14,261 bases of DNA from JBDKGV01 sp039798005 (GCA_039798005.1 JBDKGV010000083.1:1-14261), one strand, 5' to 3'. Counted from the first letter of the stretch, positions 6,811 to 14,020 are shown. Program-made: numbers and translations. Notes: a model not told the origin generated them from the letters alone.

Positions 6811-7484
6811 GGTTCGAAGGTCCCGTCGACCAGTCGCAGGCGCCGATGGGACCGGGCGGCAAGCTCCATGTCGTGGGTGGCGATGATGAACGCCTGCCCA
6901 TGACGGCTGGCCAAGTCCTCCAGCAGCTCGTACATGCGAAGCGCACTGGCGGGATCGAGGTTCCCTGTCGGTTCATCGGCCAGCACCACGGCGGGCTTCA
7001 TGCAAAGCGCACGCGCAAGGGCCACGCGCTGACGCTCGCCACCCGAAAGCTCGTTGGGGCGATGCCCGGCGCGATCGGAAAGCCCGACCTCCGCCAGCAG
7101 CTCCCGCGCCCGTTCATCAGCCGCCTTGCGGCCAGCCCCTTCGATCAGAAGCGGGAAGGCGACGTTCTCCAGGGCGGAGAAGTCGGGCAGGAGATGATGG
7201 AACTGGAAGACGAAGCCCAGGCGGCGGTTGCGAAGCCGGGAGAGACCGGCATCGTTGAGTGCAAGCGCATCCTCGCCGCCGATCTCCAAGGTCCCGGCAT
7301 CGGGCCGGTCGAGGGTCCCCAGGATCTGAAGGAAGGTGCTCTTGCCCGAGCCGCTCACGCCAAGCAGCGCCACGACCTCCCCGGCGCCCACCTCGAGCGA
7401 GGCGTCGCGCAGGATCTCGAGATGCTCGCCGGTTTCCCGGAAGCTCTTGCGGATGTTCAGGGCTTTGAGAACCGTCGCGGTCAT
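6804..7484 (-). CDS. lolD: LolD-type ABC transporter ATP-binding protein
   Basis: This 226-residue single ATPase domain belongs to the LolD/MacB family. LolD powers LolCE, which extracts lipoproteins from the inner membrane for delivery to the outer membrane. All motifs are intact: Walker A GVSGSGKST (43-51 region), FVFQFHHLLPDFSALENV as the Q-loop segment, signature LSGGERQRVALARAL, Walker B VVLADEPTGNLD (the 'DEPTGNLD' form is usual for LolD/MacB/FtsE) and the switch His in IATHD. The start is ATG at 7484. No lolC/lolE permease lies on either side, so the ATPase is separated from its membrane partner here. MacB-type or other family 3 exporters are alternatives. A 13-bp inverted repeat lies 27 nt upstream of the start. 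Confidence 0.9.
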   Translation of the reverse strand: MTATVLKALNIRKSFRETGEHLEILRDASLEVGAGEVVALLGVSGSGKSTFLQILGTLDRPDAGTLEIGGEDALALNDAGLSRLRNRRLGFVFQFHHLLPDFSALENVAFPLLIEGAGRKAADERARELLAEVGLSDRAGHRPNELSGGERQRVALARALCMKPAVVLADEPTGNLDPASALRMYELLEDLASRHGQAFIIATHDMELAARSHRRLRLVDGTFEPC

Positions 7485-7510
7485 GGGTGGCTTCGCTTGG
7501 TGAAGGAAAC

Positions 7511-7523
7511 GACAATTCTTGTC
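7511..7523. repeat. Inverted repeat GACAA-N3-TTGTC, copy 1
   Basis: GACAATTCTTGTC has perfect 5-bp arms and lies between the outer-membrane protein stop and lolD, 27 nt upstream of the lolD ATG. A near-identical copy (12 of 13 bases) lies at 9391-9403, 23 nt upstream of the RNA methyltransferase start. It could be an operator. It overlaps the upstream stop codon, so part of it is coding. Confidence 0.4.
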
Positions 7524-8490
7524 AAAATAGCCAGGTGGTCTCCAACCGGCCCATGCTCTCGAGCGAGGCCGGCTGCATGATCCCGCCGTTCACGGGAGAC
7601 TCCCCGTAGGAGCGGGTCTCCCAGGTGAATTCCAACCGCAAGCCCTCCGGCCGTTCCCAATACAGGCTGGAACGCCAGCCGTTGCGCGTCTCGGGAACGA
7701 TGTCCGTCTCGAAGCCGTACCTGCCGTCACGGTTGATGTCGGCGCCCCCGTACACCTCCTGGATGGTCTCCTTGGTCGAGAGGGGAACCAAAAGTCCCCA
7801 TCGGGCTCCCAATCGGGCGCGATCAAAGGCCACGAAGGCACCCAATCCGAGATCGGCCCAGGAGATGGCCCAGACTTCGTCGTAGCCGGCCGAGCGGGTG
7901 TTGGTATAGGAGATCAGACGTCTTGTCGAACGGAAGCTGCAACCGGCCGTTCCCTCGAGCCCGACGCGCCGACCCGCGACCACAGCCATCGCATCGGAGA
8001 CCCGGGCTTCAAGACCCAGTTGAAACCCGCGGTATCCGGTGTAGCTCTTCAAGGCCTTCACGGGGCCGCGCACCCACGTCACGCCGTCGAACTCGGCCGA
8101 ATCGACCTTGTAGCCTTCCTCGATCAACTGCTCGACATCGTACTGGAGACCGCCGACATACCCGACCGTGCCCGTGATTCCCTTGGCATTGGCCGTCAGG
8201 GAAAGCATCCGGTTCGGACGGAATTCCAGCAGGATCCGAGGCAGGAACCGGTTGCCGTTCTCGGTGACGAACCGGTGGCTTGCCCCTTCCCGGGCCGCGG
8301 TGACCTTCTCTTGGACATGGCTGTAATAGTACCAGACATCGGTCGAGGTCTCGTGCCAATGGAAGCGCTCCACCCCCATGCCCACGCCGAAAAACCACTG
8401 CGACCTGGACGCGGTGGAATCGTCCTCCTGGGCTGAGGCCAAGGAGGATGCGAGCAGAAGGATCAGGCCAGGGCGGAGAAGCGCGAGCAC
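7522..8490 (-). CDS. Predicted outer-membrane beta-barrel protein, unknown function
   Basis: I do not recognise a named family. The 322-residue product has a clear signal peptide (LALLRPGLILLLASSLASA, cut before Gln21). The mature part is rich in aromatic residues and alternating polar/hydrophobic stretches, such as SLTANAKGITGTVGYVGGLQ, FQLGLEARVSDAMAVVAGRR and GLRLEFTWETRSYGE. It ends in LETTWLF, and a terminal Phe with alternating hydrophobics is the usual BAM recognition signal of outer-membrane barrels. There are no cysteine-anchored lipobox and no enzyme motif. The frame is open upstream to 9090, but that lies within the methyltransferase gene. I chose GTG at 8490 because it places the signal peptide at the N-terminus; the overlap with the previous gene is then 28 nt. 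Its place ahead of lolD fits an envelope role. Confidence 0.75.
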   Translation of the reverse strand: MLALLRPGLILLLASSLASAQEDDSTASRSQWFFGVGMGVERFHWHETSTDVWYYYSHVQEKVTAAREGASHRFVTENGNRFLPRILLEFRPNRMLSLTANAKGITGTVGYVGGLQYDVEQLIEEGYKVDSAEFDGVTWVRGPVKALKSYTGYRGFQLGLEARVSDAMAVVAGRRVGLEGTAGCSFRSTRRLISYTNTRSAGYDEVWAISWADLGLGAFVAFDRARLGARWGLLVPLSTKETIQEVYGGADINRDGRYGFETDIVPETRNGWRSSLYWERPEGLRLEFTWETRSYGESPVNGGIMQPASLESMGRLETTWLF

Positions 8491-9368
8491 AGGATTCCGT
8501 GGGCGACGGCGACGTTGAGGGACTCCACGCCGGGAGCCATGGTGATGCGCAGCTTCAGGTCGCACTGGTCGAGCAGGTTGGTCTGGGTGCCCTTGCCCTC
8601 GTTGCCCACCAGGAACGCCACGCGTCCGTCGATGTGGCCGGGACGGGCGGACAGCTTGTGCGCCAGCGTGTCGATGGTCTCCTTGCCATGGGGCGAGGTG
8701 CCCACGATGGTGAAGCCGCGCGAACGCAGGAACTCGAGCATGGCCGGAAGGTTGTGCCCGCTCTCGAAGGGAACGCTTGCCACAAGACCCGAGGAGCCAC
8801 GGGCCACGCGGGGGTTCCAAGGATCCACGGTTCCCTTGCCCAGCACCATGGCATCGAAGCCGAAGGCGGCGCTGGTGCGGAACATGGCACCCAGGTTGCC
8901 CGGATCCTGCACGCCGTCCACCAGGGTGACGCGGCGGGCCAGATCCCAATTGACGCGAAGCGAACGCGCAGCCGCCACGGCCAAAAGGCCTTGAGCCGTC
9001 TTGGTGTGGGAGATCTCGGCCATCTGCGCGGTCGTGATGACGCGGCAAGGCTTGCGGTCGCGGCCGCTGCCCAGCAGCTCCTTCTTCCACTGGGTGCCCT
9101 GGATCTCGTACACCGCCAGCACGTTCTCACCGGCGAGCTCGAGCAGCGTCTCGACGGCGCGCACGCCCTCGACGACGTACTGCCCCTCGCGCTCACGCGC
9201 CTTGTCGTGCTTGAGCGTGGCGACCACGCGCAGCTCCCCGTCCAGCTCGACGATCTCGCCCTGGGCGTTTTCGATCACACGGGCCGAAGCGGGCCGGGGA
9301 CGACGGATCCAGTTGGGATTTCGTCCCTCGTTGCCTTCTCCACGCCCTGCTCCACGATTGCCACCCAT
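8463..9368 (-). CDS. TrmH/SpoU-family RNA 2'-O-ribose methyltransferase
   Basis: This 301-residue SPOUT enzyme transfers a methyl group from S-adenosylmethionine to a ribose 2'-OH of rRNA or tRNA. A basic RG-rich leader (about 1-30, including GGNRGAGRGEGNEGR) precedes a substrate-binding domain (45-132: REREGQYVVEGVRAVETLL, then HTKTAQGLLAVA). The catalytic knotted domain follows: motif 1 DGVQDPGNLGAMFRTSAAFG (151-170, with N158 and R164), motif 2 VGNEGKG (254-260) and motif 3 MAPGVESLNVAVAHGI (277-292). All three motifs are intact. The start is ATG at 9368, sharing one base with the dxs stop and preceded by a strong GGAGGT; a TTG further upstream would overlap dxs and is unneeded. RlmB-like 23S rRNA methylation is plausible, but the target nucleotide cannot be read from sequence. 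Confidence 0.93.
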   Translation of the reverse strand: MGGNRGAGRGEGNEGRNPNWIRRPRPASARVIENAQGEIVELDGELRVVATLKHDKAREREGQYVVEGVRAVETLLELAGENVLAVYEIQGTQWKKELLGSGRDRKPCRVITTAQMAEISHTKTAQGLLAVAAARSLRVNWDLARRVTLVDGVQDPGNLGAMFRTSAAFGFDAMVLGKGTVDPWNPRVARGSSGLVASVPFESGHNLPAMLEFLRSRGFTIVGTSPHGKETIDTLAHKLSARPGHIDGRVAFLVGNEGKGTQTNLLDQCDLKLRITMAPGVESLNVAVAHGILCSRFSALA

Positions 9369-11278
9369 CACGCCACACCTCCGAGAATTTGACAAATCTT
9401 GTCACAAATGGACTGGGCATCCAGGCCCAGCTCCGCAAACAGCCGCTTGTTGTCGCCGTGCGGCACGAACGCATCGGGATGCCCGAGCACGAGCATCCGC
9501 GGGCGATGCCCGAGATCGGCGGCAAGTTCGAGCACGCCGGCTCCGAACCCGCCCTGCTTCACGCCGTCCTCCAGCGTCACGACGAGGTCGTGCCCGCCCA
9601 GGATCCTGCCGAAGTGCGCAGGCGAGAGGGGCTTGGCGAACCGCCCGTTGACGACGGTTGCAAGGATCCCCTTGGCGGCGAGCAGGTCGGCCACGCTTTC
9701 CAGCACCGCCACCATGTTCCCGATGCCCACGAGCGCGACCTTCGAGCCCTCGCGCAGCACTTCCGGGACGCCCAGCTCGATGGCCTTGGGGGCCCGATCC
9801 ATCACCGCACCCGAACCGGCACCGCGAGGGTAGCGGATCGACACGGGGCCTTCGACGTGCTCATAGGCCGTCTGGAGCATGTCGCGCAGTTCCACTTCGT
9901 CGCGCGGGGCCATGACGACCATGCCTTGGATGGAGCGCATGTAGGCCAGGTCCAGCACGCCGTGGTGCGTGGGGCCGTCGGCGCCCACCAGACCGGAACG
10001 GTCGAGGCAGAAGATCACGGGCAGGTGCTGGATCGCCACGTCATGGACGATCTGGTCGTAGGCGCGCTGCAGGAAGGTGCTGTAGATGGCCACGACCGGG
10101 CGCAGGCCTTCACAGGCGAGTCCCGCGGCGAAGGTCACGCCGTGCTGTTCCGCGATGCCGACGTCGAACACGCGATCGGGGAATCTCTTCTCCACGATGT
10201 TGATCCCGGTTCCCGAAGGCATGGCGGCCGTGAGCCCCACGACTTCCGGGTGCAGGGCCATGAGGTCGGACAAGGCCTCGCCGAACACCTGGGTGTAGGT
10301 CGGGCGGGTGTCGGTGGTCGGGGCGACCTTGCCGGTCTCCTTGTCGAAGGCCCCGAGACCATGCCACTTGCCGGCCTCGTCCTTTTCGGCAGGCTCGTAG
10401 CCCTTGCCCTTCTGGGTCACCACATGCAGGAGCTTGGGGCCCGGCACGTTCTTGAGCCGTTCGAAGACCTCGACCAAGGCGGGCAGGTCGTGTCCGTCGA
10501 CCGGTCCGAAGTACTGGATGCCCAGGTTCTCGAAGTAGGAGGCCGGAAGCAAGGTCCCCTTGAGGGCCTCCTCAAGCTTGCCCACGGCGGTGCGTGCGCC
10601 TTGCGCCAGCCCCTTCGAGAGCTTGTCCAGGCCGCCAAGCCGGTTCCACACGTCGCCGCGCAGCTTGAGCCAGCGCGGATCGGTGATGAGACGGTTGAGG
10701 TGCTTGGGCAGCGCTCCCACGTTCTGGGAGATCGACATCTTGTTGTCGTTGAGGATGACGGTCACGTCCTCGTTGCGCGCCCCGGCGTTGTTGAGCGCCT
10801 CGAAGGCCATGCCACCGGTCAGCGATCCGTCCCCGATCACCGCGAAGACGCGGTTGTGCGCCCCCTTGAGATCACGCGCCACGGCAAGGCCCAGCGCAGC
10901 GGAGATGGACGTGCTGGCGTGTCCCGCACCGAACACGTCGAACTTCGACTCGTCGCGTTTCAGGAAGCCCGACAAGCCGTCATGCTGACGGATCGTATCG
11001 AAGGCATCCCGTCTTCCGGTCAGGATCTTGTGCGCATAGGCCTGATGGCCCACATCCCACACGATGTGATCCTGCGGCTGCGAGGTCGTCTTGAACAAGG
11101 CCAAGGTCAGCTCGATCGTGCCGAGGTTGGGCGAGAGATGCCCTCCCACGCGCGATATGTGCGTGACGATGAACTCGCGCAGTTCCTGCGCCAGCTGCTC
11201 CAGCTGAGTGATTGTAAGCGCCCGGACGTCCTCAGGAGAGTCGACACCGTCCAGGAGCCTTGTGTGAACAAGCTCCAT
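9368..11278 (-). CDS. dxs: 1-deoxy-D-xylulose-5-phosphate synthase
   Basis: This 636-residue enzyme joins pyruvate and glyceraldehyde 3-phosphate using thiamine diphosphate. It is the first step of the MEP isoprenoid pathway and also supplies thiamine and pyridoxal synthesis. Visible: GGHLSPNLGTIELTLALF (45-62, with the active-site His47), WDVGHQAYAHKILTGR, the ThDP/Mg motif GDGSLTGG...NDN (149-179), FGPVDGHD (257-264), the catalytic GIAEQH with Glu377, DRSGLVGADGPTHHG (426-440) and the C-terminal transketolase domain with YPRG. Length is normal. The start is ATG at 11278, with AAAGGGA 9 nt upstream. The frame is open for another 104 codons upstream, but those residues do not resemble the enzyme. 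It is the first gene of the eight-gene run. Its lipid-carrier products could in principle feed the downstream glycosyltransferase. Confidence 0.97.
   Translation of the reverse strand: MELVHTRLLDGVDSPEDVRALTITQLEQLAQELREFIVTHISRVGGHLSPNLGTIELTLALFKTTSQPQDHIVWDVGHQAYAHKILTGRRDAFDTIRQHDGLSGFLKRDESKFDVFGAGHASTSISAALGLAVARDLKGAHNRVFAVIGDGSLTGGMAFEALNNAGARNEDVTVILNDNKMSISQNVGALPKHLNRLITDPRWLKLRGDVWNRLGGLDKLSKGLAQGARTAVGKLEEALKGTLLPASYFENLGIQYFGPVDGHDLPALVEVFERLKNVPGPKLLHVVTQKGKGYEPAEKDEAGKWHGLGAFDKETGKVAPTTDTRPTYTQVFGEALSDLMALHPEVVGLTAAMPSGTGINIVEKRFPDRVFDVGIAEQHGVTFAAGLACEGLRPVVAIYSTFLQRAYDQIVHDVAIQHLPVIFCLDRSGLVGADGPTHHGVLDLAYMRSIQGMVVMAPRDEVELRDMLQTAYEHVEGPVSIRYPRGAGSGAVMDRAPKAIELGVPEVLREGSKVALVGIGNMVAVLESVADLLAAKGILATVVNGRFAKPLSPAHFGRILGGHDLVVTLEDGVKQGGFGAGVLELAADLGHRPRMLVLGHPDAFVPHGDNKRLFAELGLDAQSICDKICQILGGVA
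9377..9382 (-). promoter_or_regulatory. Ribosome binding site of the TrmH-family gene
   Basis: On the - strand this reads GGAGGT, 8 nt before the ATG at 9368 and inside the end of dxs. It fixes the start of the methyltransferase at 9368 rather than at the upstream TTG. Confidence 0.7.
9391..9403. repeat. Inverted repeat GACAA-N3-TTGTC, copy 2
   Basis: GACAAATCTTGTC has perfect 5-bp arms and differs from the copy at 7511-7523 by one central base. It lies within the last codons of dxs (encoding DKICQ on the - strand), 23 nt upstream of the methyltransferase start. Being coding, it may be chance; the shared position relative to a start codon is the reason to note it. Confidence 0.35.
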
Positions 11279-11318
11279 TTTGAAAGATCCCTTTCGCCTA
11301 CAAGCTAGAAAAGGCGAA
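11279..11318 (-). promoter_or_regulatory. dxs 5' leader with ribosome site and two competing small hairpins
   Basis: The ribosome site AAAGGGA (11288-11294, - strand) is preceded by TTCGCC/GGCGAA arms (11313-11318 and 11293-11298, 14-nt loop). A second, 5-bp hairpin (GAAAG/CTTTC, arms 11291-11295 and 11282-11286) covers the ribosome site. The two share bases 11293-11295 and so exclude each other. This might tune dxs translation, but the stems are short. No convincing promoter hexamers were found for either dxs or the divergent cellulase in 11279-11454. Confidence 0.25.
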
Positions 11319-11454
11319 GCCCGACAGGGAAACTCCCCCTTCGCTTGGCGGAATCGGCTCTCTTCCCCGGCGTTGATGGACTTCTCACCGCTATCCTCCA
11401 GGTGGCGGGGAATCGCACGGCAAACTCGTGTAGTTCCGGCTACTTTGGATCGCA

Positions 11455-13896
11455 ATGAATCGTTCGATCCTTTCCACCGCTCTCCTTGGCCTGGCCCTGC
11501 CCGGCCACAGCCTGACCCTTCCGTCCTTCGGCTCCGGTCAGGCACGGATCCCCGAAGCCGCAAGGCTTGACACGGCCCTGTCCCTGACATGGGAGGGCAT
11601 CAAGGCCCGCAGCATCACGGCCTACGGGAACGGACTGGTCCATCGGCCCAAATCGGAATACCCGGGCGACGCCGTGTCGGAGGGGCAAGGCTACGGCATG
11701 CTGCTTGCCGTGCTGATGAACGACCAGACCACGTTCAACACCATCTGGGACGCCACCGAGAAGTCGATGCTCTCCAAGCTCGGCACCAAGGCGTCGTACA
11801 ACTGGTGGCGCTGCCAGGACGGCGGCACCACCTGCAACGGCCCCCTCTACAAGGACGGCCCCGCCTCGGACGCCGACCAGGACATCGCCCTGTCGCTTTT
11901 GTTCGCCGATTCGCTGGTCAAGGCCGGGAAGTGGACCAAGCATTCCAGCCCCAAAGGGGACGACTACGGAACCCGCGCCCAGCACATCCTCAATGCCATC
12001 TGGACCGACATGGTCGACCAAGGGCGCTATCTCAAGCCGGGCTCCTGGGGCGGCGCCGCCACCTTGAATCCGGGCTACTTCGCGCCGGCATGGTATCGCG
12101 TGTTCGCCAGCCGCGACACCGACAAGTCCCATGCCTGGGCCAATGTCATCGAGCAGAGCTACCAGACCATCATGGCCAACCCCGGCGCCTCCAAGGGCCT
12201 GCTTCCCGACTGGTCCGACGGCAACGGGGCCTTGCTTGCCAGCGGCCCCGGGTACAACGCCTACGCCAAGGGTCAGTGGTTCTATAAAGATGCCGTGCGC
12301 GTCCATTGGCGTCTGATCCTTGACTGGCTGTGGTTCGGGGAGCCGCGCGCCAAGGAATTCCTGGACAAGGCCTACGCCTTCGTGTCCGACCCGGCCGATG
12401 CGAACTTCTTCCAGATCGACGGCAAGCCCCTGCCCGCCACCGATCCCTTCGTCTTCAACGGCGGCGCCCTGTCGCGCCCGCGTTCGGAGCACAGCCACCT
12501 CACCGTGGGAATGTGGGCCTGCGCCGCCATGAGCCAAGGCCCGGACAAGGCCTCCCCTTGGGCCCAAGAGCTGCTTTCCTTCCATTCCACCGGCACGAAG
12601 TTCTGGGGCAAGGCCGTCGACGCGGTCCAGGAGGACACCCTCCACAACGAGATGTACTTCGATCAGTTCCTGGCCTGGTTCGGCGGAGCCGTGCTGGCTG
12701 GCCGCTTTGCCAACATCCCCGAGGAACTGGCCGACCCCAACCCTTCGCTCGCCTTGGACTGGCTCGAAGCTCCCAAATCCTCCCCGGCGTCCGTGGACTT
12801 CCAATCGGGCACCCTGAAGGTCACGGGACGCTACAACAAGGCCGCCACCTGGCGCGTCACCATCGCCCACCGCGACAGCAGCGCCTACAGCTGGACCACC
12901 ACATCGCGCTCCGACAGCCTGGGCGTGACCTGGAACGGCCAGTCCAGCGACGGACAAGCCTTCCCGCAAGGCTGGTGCACCATCTCCATCACCGCGAAAG
13001 GGCTGGGCGAAACCCGCCTGCTCGTCTGGATCTCCCACCAGCGCGACTTGCGCGCCAACGCCGACTGGCTGGTGGTCGACAGCTGCAAATCCGCCGTCAG
13101 CGCCCCGAATTTCGGGGCATGGCGCCCCTTCACCAACACCGACAAGGGCGGCAGCTCAAGCGTCGCCTTGGCCTTGGCTGGATCCGGCACGGATCGCGGT
13201 TTGGCCGCCACCTACAACCTGGGCACGGGCGGCTACCAGTACGCCGCCCTTCAGTGGAACGCCATGGGCTGGACAGGTCTTGCCGCCGCCAAGAAGGTTC
13301 GCTTCCGCGCCAAGGCCGACCACCCGACGGTCGTGGACTTCTATGTGATGCAAAGCGACATCCAGGACGACTACCTGCACGTGTACGACACCATCGGCAC
13401 GACGTGGAAGACCTATGAACACGACTTTTCCACCTTCACCCCGCGTCTGAACGGAGGCCATTCCCTGAACATGGCCAAGGCCACCGCCTTGAACTGGCAC
13501 ATTCAGGCCGACAAATGCCTGAACAGCTCCAATTGCCTGACCGGAACCCTCACCGTCTCCGATCTTGTCCTGACCGGAGACATGACCAAGATGTACAAGG
13601 CCCCCGCGGCCGCGGTGAACAAGCCCGACTCCCTCCCCGAAAAGGAAGTGATCGGAACCGACATCGCGGCTCAAGCCTCGGCCTCCTTGCGGATCCGCTC
13701 CGTCGGGACCGCGCTGCGCATCGACGCCCCCTCGGCTTGCCATGTGACGGTTCGCGACCTTTCGGGACGCATTCTGGCCCGTCGCACGGTTGCTGCAGGC
13801 ATGAGCCAATTCGAGGTCGGCTCGGCAGGACTGCGGTTGATTCAGGTGGTCGGTCAAGGCTGGCAGACCACAAGCACCCTCCATATCCTGCCCTGA
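11455..13896 (+). CDS. Secreted GH8 endoglucanase with Ig-like, CBM-like and sorting-like C-terminal domains
   Basis: This 813-residue secreted glycoside hydrolase cleaves internal beta-1,4 bonds by inversion (family 8 covers cellulase, xylanase, chitosanase and lichenase). A signal peptide (MNRSILSTALLGLALPGHS) precedes the GH8 domain (about 30-425): SEGQGYGMLL holds the proton donor Glu76, ASDADQDIALSLLFA (137-151) is the family signature, and YKDAVRVHWRL (277-287) holds the probable base Asp279. Next come an Ig-like domain similar to the FlgD type (about 445-520: WRVTI...VTWNGQSSDGQAFPQGW), a beta-sandwich resembling carbohydrate-binding modules (about 545-710), a Pro-rich linker and a closing domain (740-813: VTVRDLSGRILARR...GLRLIQVVG) like type IX secretion sorting domains. 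The start is ATG at 11455. It stands alone, divergent from dxs. Substrate is probably cellulose or mixed beta-glucan. Confidence 0.92.
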   Translation: MNRSILSTALLGLALPGHSLTLPSFGSGQARIPEAARLDTALSLTWEGIKARSITAYGNGLVHRPKSEYPGDAVSEGQGYGMLLAVLMNDQTTFNTIWDATEKSMLSKLGTKASYNWWRCQDGGTTCNGPLYKDGPASDADQDIALSLLFADSLVKAGKWTKHSSPKGDDYGTRAQHILNAIWTDMVDQGRYLKPGSWGGAATLNPGYFAPAWYRVFASRDTDKSHAWANVIEQSYQTIMANPGASKGLLPDWSDGNGALLASGPGYNAYAKGQWFYKDAVRVHWRLILDWLWFGEPRAKEFLDKAYAFVSDPADANFFQIDGKPLPATDPFVFNGGALSRPRSEHSHLTVGMWACAAMSQGPDKASPWAQELLSFHSTGTKFWGKAVDAVQEDTLHNEMYFDQFLAWFGGAVLAGRFANIPEELADPNPSLALDWLEAPKSSPASVDFQSGTLKVTGRYNKAATWRVTIAHRDSSAYSWTTTSRSDSLGVTWNGQSSDGQAFPQGWCTISITAKGLGETRLLVWISHQRDLRANADWLVVDSCKSAVSAPNFGAWRPFTNTDKGGSSSVALALAGSGTDRGLAATYNLGTGGYQYAALQWNAMGWTGLAAAKKVRFRAKADHPTVVDFYVMQSDIQDDYLHVYDTIGTTWKTYEHDFSTFTPRLNGGHSLNMAKATALNWHIQADKCLNSSNCLTGTLTVSDLVLTGDMTKMYKAPAAAVNKPDSLPEKEVIGTDIAAQASASLRIRSVGTALRIDAPSACHVTVRDLSGRILARRTVAAGMSQFEVGSAGLRLIQVVGQGWQTTSTLHILP

Positions 13897-13909
13897 GGCA
13901 CCGTTTCCC

Positions 13910-13942
13910 ACGCTCAAGCTCCTCGCACCGGGGCTTGGGCGT
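13910..13942 (+). terminator. Strong RNA hairpin after the cellulase gene
   Basis: Arms 13910-13922 and 13930-13942 form a 13-bp uninterrupted stem around a 7-nt loop, starting 14 nt after the stop. Two of the pairs (13914/13938 and 13920/13932) are G-U only in + strand RNA and would be A/C mismatches on the other strand, so the structure is for the cellulase transcript. No T-run follows (TCCGTGG), so it is either an atypical terminator or a 3'-end stabiliser. Confidence 0.6.
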
Positions 13943-13945
13943 TCC

Positions 13946-13967
13946 GTGGACTGCACACCGGGTCCAC
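13946..13967. repeat. Inverted repeat GTGGAC-N10-GTCCAC
   Basis: Perfect 6-bp arms with a 10-nt spacer lie just after the terminator-like hairpin and about 54 nt before the next gene. It could be a second hairpin or an operator for the downstream gene. Confidence 0.35.
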
Positions 13968-13981
13968 ACATGGATCATTCT

Positions 13982-14012
13982 TTGACTGTGCATTCGGCCG
14001 GTCTTCTGCATT
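13982..14012 (+). promoter_or_regulatory. Possible promoter for the terminal gene
   Basis: TTGACT (13982-13987) is a near-consensus -35 hexamer in an AT-richer patch. The best -10 candidate is poor (TGCATT at 14007-14012, 19-nt spacing), so only the -35 is suggestive. Confidence 0.25.
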
Positions 14013-14020
14013 TTTGAGAC

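Noticed and set aside
9389..11308. A 639-codon open frame on the + strand opposite dxs
   Set aside because: Dxs is complete with all motifs on the other strand. The antisense product is rich in His, Arg, Gly, Asp and Val with no recognisable fold, a codon-phase artefact.
11371..11401. TTGATG as a -35 element for the cellulase
   Set aside because: No acceptable -10 hexamer lies at 16-18 nt, so I do not call a promoter.
11279..11590. N-terminal extension of dxs by 104 codons
   Set aside because: The extension reads into the cellulase start region, is unlike any DXS N-terminus, and a good ribosome site supports ATG at 11278.
11440..13038. A 532-codon open frame on the - strand opposite the cellulase
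   Set aside because: The Gly/Val/Arg-rich product has no motif and overlaps a clear GH8 domain on the + strand.
13604..13615. Perfect 12-bp palindrome CCGCGGCCGCGG
   Set aside because: It encodes part of an Ala/Pro linker in the cellulase. In such GC-rich coding DNA an Ala-codon run readily gives this pattern.
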